A stretch of 64,000 nt of DNA. It comes from Monosporascus cannonballus (lineage: Eukaryota > Ascomycota > Sordariomycetes > Xylariales). Of the stretch, positions 58,907 through 64,000 are shown in pieces. The position numbers and the translations under genes were made by a program. The notes under the pieces are model-generated. The model was not told the origin of the DNA and did not search any database. It worked only from the letters and a program-made list of their open reading frames with translations. Where the stretch lies: NCBI GenBank assembly GCA_004154925.1, contig QJNS01000181.1, positions 1 to 64,000 of the forward strand, written 5' to 3'. Numbering within the stretch: the stretch's first letter is position 1; each line of letters starts with the position of its first letter.

Positions 58907-59258
58907 AATATTATCTTAATCGAAAATTTCTTATTCGGCGAAAATTGCCTGGCATTTGACTTTAGTTCGGGCGTTAATATCGACAATATACTGTTCGAAC
59001 GATAAAATCGTCCGAGCAACTTTAACAAAATTTAATATCGGAAATGTCTGGGTTAATAAGGTGCTAAACGCCCCGCGAAAAAATATTATAACGTAAAATT
59101 AAATACCAGTCAAAATAATTAAAATAATCGTTAAGAATTATATCTTCAGGCATAAAATTATTTAACATATTAACGGGAATAAGTATATAAATTAATAAAA
59201 GAATTATGATTAATTTAACCGTAATTATCTTGCGTAATTAAAATATTGGGCTTACAAC

Positions 59259-59445
59259 TGTAATAATTAGGCTGATCAAAAAATAAGATAATATAAAATA
59301 TGGGAAGTAATAATTATCTAACTAGAATTAAGCTCTAGGGAACGGTGGCTAGAAAGCTTTCTATATATTGTGGGCGCGCCGGAATAAGGTGCTTCCGGGG
59401 TGCTGGGAGCTTGATGACTAACATAGATACCCCTATTCCACAACA
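59259..59445 (-). repeat. 5' LTR of Copia family C
   Basis: 187 bp, partner of 50467-50653. Decay is concentrated in the left (inner) 100 bp; the right half is almost intact. Confidence 0.92.
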
Positions 59446-59782
59446 GAGTTCTACTTAGTAAGTCACAGGCGGTCATAAAACTACCTATTTATAGTCAATG
59501 TGGTTATTGGTGAGGCTTAGGTATAAGGCAGACTGGGGTTAAACGCTAAATAGAGTATGTGTTTGATATATTTGAATGAACTGTCCTTGAGCGATAGGAG
59601 GGGGATACATTTTGATATTTACGCCATCGCTTGTAATTGGTCTCCTTGAGGCACAGACGCCGTGGCCTCTTCGACTGATCGAAGTTTTAGTACGGGTTTG
59701 GATTCGGGAGTAATGGTATTGTATGTTATAGTTCTACAGCGTGTCAGAGTTTACTGATCTGGTTTGCTGTTATTACCCGATG
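59446..59782. other. Host DNA between Copia C and a solo LTR
   Basis: GC-normal; nothing recognisable. It continues the host sequence interrupted at 50466. Confidence 0.5.
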
Positions 59783-60002
59783 TGTTGAACCTAGCAACGC
59801 CATGGCTTAGTTAGCTAACCGGCTAGTGGAAATAGCGTCGGCCACTCCGGTATTCTTATCTCTTGGCTACCACTGTTTTTATCTGTATTTAAGGAGGGTT
59901 CACCACCTTCACCTTCTATGGAAGACCTTCGAGAGGTGAGGCAACCTTTAATACACTTCTTCTTCAGTTATATGCTTCTGTGTGTGATGTCAGGGTCTCA
60001 CA
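59783..60002 (+). mobile_element. Undecayed solo LTR of Copia family B
   Basis: 220 bp from TGTTGAACCTAG to GGGTCTCACA with an exact CGATG duplication (59778-59782, 60003-60007). It shows no RIP decay and serves as a reference for the family B LTR. TATCTGTATTTAAGG is the best TATA-like segment. Its orientation is opposite to the complete element at 44307-50305. Confidence 0.95.
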
Positions 60003-60240
60003 CGATGCTAAGCGCCACTCTGCGCCTTAGTCGTCGTCCACTGATCCTCTCAAAAGCCTTCGCGTCATCCTGAAGACTGAACACATAGTCAACGAAAGCC
60101 TTACACATGCCCGCCTCGATCAGCCTTGTCTTCTCCTCGATCTGCTCGTCTTGTGGCTGAAGAGTGAAGGACACAGAGCTCAAGTCAGCTTCAGCGATAC
60201 TGGTGGCCGGCTTTATTTTGCCCGACACTTCCACGCGACC
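60003..60240 (-). CDS. Unrecognised small open frame ending at a solo LTR
   Basis: About 80 codons, minus strand, with no ATG near its upstream end (the first usable codon is GTG at 60234), so this is at best an exon or gene fragment. It has a credible protein composition (KPATSIAEADLSSVSF, TRLIEAGMCKAFVDYVF, and a basic RRLRRR end) and GC-normal codons. The solo LTR at 59783-60002 begins within its final codons. Without the insertion the frame would stop two codons later, so the LTR changed only the last residue. Just upstream (60240-60400) the DNA turns AT-rich and the frame closes. I recognise no domain. Confidence 0.35.
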
Positions 60241-60877
60241 GAATAGACCTGCTCTAATATAAGCGCGCTAACGAAATATTATGTTTGTTTTTATAAACGG
60301 AAAGTTACCTTATTTTCTTACATCTTGCTATAACGTCGTTGATACATTATAAATTTACGACCCTTTTAATTTAATATGCAAAATAGCGTCACGGAGCGGC
60401 CCTTTAGCCTTATTGTGAAAACCAGCATATGCAACACCGTTCGGTGAAGCCTCTACATATTGATACGCTAGAAGCGTTTAGGAGTGTCAGCTTAGTAGAA
60501 AATAGAAGGATCTTGCGCGTAGTTCTTGCTTGAGACCGGGCATGACGTGAGCTGACAAGCCAAGCAAGCCGGATTCTTGCTCCCTATCCCATTCGTTGGA
60601 CACGTCGCTCGTTCAGATCTGAGCATGTTTTAGAGGAAAGCGATAACACCATCCGTAAGGCTGAGGCCTTACTTAACTTGGCAGTGGCCATCGCCCAATT
60701 CGTTGGAGCGGTGGTAGCAATAACACACAGTATCAAGGTGTTGAGAATTCGGAACTTGACATCAAGAAACAGGGCCATATTGCTTAGGGTCATCAGGATG
60801 GCAAGCTCATTCATGATATGTCAAAGTGAGGCTTCCATGCGACGATTGCATAAGCCCCAGGCGTGATAAAGTCGTCC
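60241..60877. other. Mixed AT-rich and GC-normal stretch without a clear gene
   Basis: A small AT-rich pocket (about 60250-60400) resembles decayed repeat DNA. Beyond it, frames such as 60584-60814 minus have hydrophobic stretches but no recognisable domain. Confidence 0.4.
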
Positions 60878-61007
60878 TGTTACGGCCTGGTCACCCGTAA
60901 GAGTTTCAGTATATATGCAGCTGTAAGCACCAGGATGATTGCCACAATTGCGATCATTCCACCGATCTTTTGCCCTGGTGGCGTAATGGTATGGTGCAGC
61001 CATAACA
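60878..61007 (-). mobile_element. 130-bp solo LTR, family H, copy 2
   Basis: On the minus strand it runs from TGTTATGGCTGCACC to GGCCGTAACA, both termini intact, flanked by CGTCC / CGTAC (4 of 5 alike). Near-identical to 19166-19295. GC-normal surroundings. Confidence 0.85.
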
Positions 61008-61870
61008 CGTACGGGGAATCCTTCTCCTAAAAGAAGCAATGAGCATCAGTTTTACAGGCGTTAGTCTAGAGGCATTGGCCCACTACAGAGGCCCGACCTG
61101 TCGCAACATTTCCTATAATAGGCTATGGGCGGTCGCTTTACCATCAACCAAGAATTATATACTGATCCTTCGCCTAGACTTGATATCATCTGATCGTTCC
61201 CCCGAGGAGAAGCTGGAAATCCAATGAGGCTGACCATTTGATACCGCCTAAATGCTAGGCAGAATAACATGCTGCCAATTAGTAGCGCGAAAGGGATCGT
61301 TTTTAAATAGCTCTTCGTGCCCGCAAGTTGTATCTGTATGCCCAGTGAAACACCGCAATGCTAATCGGTAGCATTGAAGGGGAGCTCCTAGCGAACTTCA
61401 TTGTCTTAACCAACAGTCCTGGATATTGAGCAAGAAGTACTTTACTATTACTTTCCATCGGGCCTCAGATTCGCACCAGGGTCTTACCAACATCGAATAT
61501 GGAACCATCTCCTTATTACTAAGCGAACCAGATTTGTTCCCCCCAGACAGGCCTTAACACGGGTGTTGCCAATTTAGTTCCAAGCAACAATGCCGTGGCC
61601 ATGGCAAGCTACGTACCAAATAACGGCACTCTTGAGAGTAACCCGACCTATATAGCGATGACTACCTGTTGCTCCCCGAATAATGTGAACAAGCTTGATA
61701 TCGACTGCTTCTTTTGGTGCGACTTGCCCCGGCAATATGATGATGGCCAAAGGGACCTCCACGATTGCATGAATAATGCTGGCTGGCACGAGGGATCTGT
61801 ATTAATTCGACATGCGACTAATGAGAGGAATGGGAATGACGGCAATGACGAGAATGACGGGGATGACGGG
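61008..61870. other. GC-normal region left of the second Copia B copy
   Basis: Short open frames (61595-61909 plus is the longest) without recognisable domains. Its right end holds a 9-bp repeat, four units of the type GGNAATGAC, at 61832-61867, directly against the Copia LTR. Confidence 0.45.
61832..61867. repeat. 9-bp tandem repeat, four copies
   Basis: Units GGGAATGAC, GGCAATGAC, GAGAATGAC and GGGGATGAC are head to tail, ending 3 bp before the Copia B LTR. Confidence 0.9.
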
Positions 61871-64000
61871 TGTGAGACCCTGACATCACACACAGAAGCA
61901 TATAACTGAAGAAGAACTGTATTAAAGGTTGCCTTTCACCTCTCAAAAGTCCTCTATAAAAGGTGAAAATGGTGAACCTTCCTTAAATACAGATAAAAAC
62001 AGTGGTAGCCAAGAGATAAGAATACCGCAGTAGCCGAAGTTATTTTCATTAGCCGGTTAACTAACTAAACTATGGCGTTACTAGGTTTAACATATCTCTT
62101 TAGCTATTAGAAACTAAGAATTAAAATTTTTATAATTTTAAAATGTTGCTCAAAAAAGAAATACCGTAATAATTAATTTCAAAACAAAATAACAAATATA
62201 AAAAGAAAAAGTTAAGAATCTCGAAATCTTAAAATTTTGAATAAAATTTATATATATACTTCTAAGGATTAAAACTTGATATTATATTGCTATACTATAA
62301 AAGAATTATTAAAAGTATTTGTGCTAATTTTACTGGTAAAGTTATTTAAAAATAAAAATATAAAAACGGCAAAAAAAACCGATAAAAAAGAAACAGAAAT
62401 AGTAATTCTCCGTTATTAAAGAACGTCAAGAATATATTAACATTTTTTAGATTTCTTATAAATTTTAAAATAAGATTTTAAAACTTTAATTAAGCTATTC
62501 GTTAATATGGAATTAATACGCTTTTATTCGACTTAAATCATTTGATTATATCAATTTTATAAAACTAATAATTATAAATATTAATATATTTTGTTTTACA
62601 ATTAAACGTTTAATTTTTCAAATAATTAATGATATGAGTTATGTGTTATTTATTTAAATAGGTAAATATTGTTTAATTTTAAAATAATAATTTCGAGTGA
62701 TTTTAATATAAAAAGGATTGTTTTTCATAATTTATAATACGGTTACTGATTTAACATTTATATTCAAATAATAATTATATTTTGCTTATTAGCGTTTTAT
62801 ATAATGAAATCATCGAAGAAATATAATAATACAAAATTTTAAATGTTTTTTCACTTAAGGTTATTGATAAAATAACGTTATTTTCATATATAAATATTTG
62901 AACGTTAAAGTTTTCGTTACTTCAGAATTTTAAAATCAAGATACGTCTATAATAAATATAAAAAGAATTCGTTAATAATATTAAAATACGTAAAATTTAG
63001 ATTTTTACAGCAAGAAAAATAAGAAACAATTGTAACTAAATCCGAATAACTAATAATAATTTCGTATAATAAGTTTTCGGTTTTTTCGAAATATAGTCTT
63101 TTTTAATATTATAGATATTTCGCTTTAATATTTCTTATAAGTTTTTATTTGAGGATTATAAAATAGTATTTGTCGAATTTAAATAATTCTATATATATAT
63201 ATATATTACTAATAAATACCTTATAATAACTTTAATTTCTTAACTATTAAACTTTATAAAAAATATACTTTAAAAAATCATGGTAATTTTTTAAAGTTCT
63301 TAATATAAAAATATGATATTATTTTTATAAAACATTTTTCGACGCGTATTTTGTTATAAATGCTATAGAGTATAATTATATTAATAATCTAAAACAATAA
63401 CGTTAATTAATTATAAAATTTAAGATATAAATTATTGGAAAAAAAATTTAATTTTAGTTTCGTTATTATAAAAATAATGACTGTTGTAAATTATATTATA
63501 TTTTCTGAAATTTCATGTACATATTTAAAACTACGAATTTTTATATAAAACGGACGTAAGTTAATTTATCGAAATTACTATAGAAAAATATAGTAACGGC
63601 TTTAAATTAATAAAATTTAAAGTAAATCGGATTATAATACTTATAAGTATATAAAAAAATATTATTTATTTACGTCAAAATATTAATATTAAAACTATAT
63701 CACATCAAAAATTATTAAAAAATAATAATTTTAATTTTATACTTTTAAAATATTGTATACGTATTTAATCTATATATAAATATTTGTATTAATAGAAACC
63801 TATAATTAAAAAATAGGTTTTACAATATTTTTACAAGAAAAAAACAATGATTAATTATTTTATTTAATACGTCAAATTATATTTTTGTGTAATTATTTTT
63901 ATTTTTAGCGTATTTATCTTACATATATTTTAACTGATCTTTTTTTTAAAAATAACAGAAATATAATATTAAATGTAATGAAACACATATTGCGTTTTTC
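61871..64000 (-). mobile_element. Second Copia family B element, cut by the window end
   Basis: A 222-bp LTR (61871-62092, TGTGAGACC to TTTAACA) followed by sequence collinear with 44527-46400 of the first copy, for example CTTTAGCTATTAG at 62099 and the AATACCGTAATAATTAA block at 62161. The polypurine tract has decayed to AAAGAGATA. It is more heavily RIP-decayed than the first copy, with hardly any GC left after 62200. Only the 3' part is present; the 5' LTR lies beyond 64000. Confidence 0.88.

Larger units (their letters stand above)
50467..59445 (-). mobile_element. RIP-decayed Copia element, family C, with nested insertions
   Basis: An 8979-bp element with 187-bp LTRs (50467-50653 and 59259-59445) and an exact GAGTT duplication (50462-50466, 59446-59450). 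On the minus strand a TGGGGGGTA polypurine tract precedes the LTR at 50653, and VIAEFNLKIR followed by F.V..AF near 53000-53095 matches Copia reverse transcriptase, so coding is minus. Removing the nested solo LTRs (54323-54716, 55103-55292) and the short LTR element (57394-58906) with their duplications leaves about 6.87 kb. All frames are broken. The primer-binding side reads GTTGTAAGCCC. Integrase and gag were not resolved. Confidence 0.88.

Noticed and set aside
1..64000. CRISPR arrays, operons, bacterial-type riboswitches
   Set aside because: No spaced direct repeats of the right form were seen, and intron-bearing fungal genes make these feature types irrelevant here.

Overview
The window looks like a chromosome segment of a filamentous ascomycete (Pezizomycotina). 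Genes are widely spaced, introns are short with GT..AG borders, and transposon-filled AT-rich islands carry the C-to-T / G-to-A decay expected of repeat-induced point mutation (RIP). In those islands CpA and TpG are scarce, remaining cytosines sit largely in CpG, and Gln and Trp codons have become stops.

Layout. (1) 1-5760, GC-normal: a poly-C run at the very start, a secreted alpha-carbonic anhydrase gene with one in-frame intron, an 8-bp minisatellite, otherwise no recognisable genes. (2) 5760-19480, AT-rich island: a RIP-decayed chromodomain Gypsy element (6449-13997, minus) containing a younger solo LTR, then a pogo/jerky-like transposase relic with a SAP-like tail, a second solo LTR, a PIF/Harbinger transposase relic, a 1.28-kb element with about 200-bp inverted termini and a 9-bp target duplication (Mutator-like), and a 130-bp solo LTR. 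(3) 19480-44300, GC-normal host DNA: a cluster of solo LTRs (one nested in another), an SDR oxidoreductase, an F-box protein with a 292-bp MITE upstream of its start, octanoyltransferase LipB, a four-exon otubain deubiquitinase, a decayed GH78 alpha-L-rhamnosidase pseudogene and a YjlB-type cupin. (4) 44307-50305 and 50467-59445: two RIP-decayed Copia elements, both minus, 161 bp apart. The second holds two solo LTRs and a complete 1.5-kb short LTR element with perfect target duplications. (5) 59446-64000: host DNA with solo LTRs, a small open frame, and the 3' end of another copy of the first Copia family running off the window.

The host genes do not form an obvious pathway or gene cluster; each looks like an independent single gene (CO2/bicarbonate handling, NAD(P) redox, SCF ubiquitination, mitochondrial lipoylation, deubiquitination). 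The richest content is the transposon record. Ten solo LTRs, most with exact 5-bp duplications, and four two-LTR elements can be placed in order of insertion relative to RIP. In three elements the two LTRs are mutated mainly on the edge facing the element interior.
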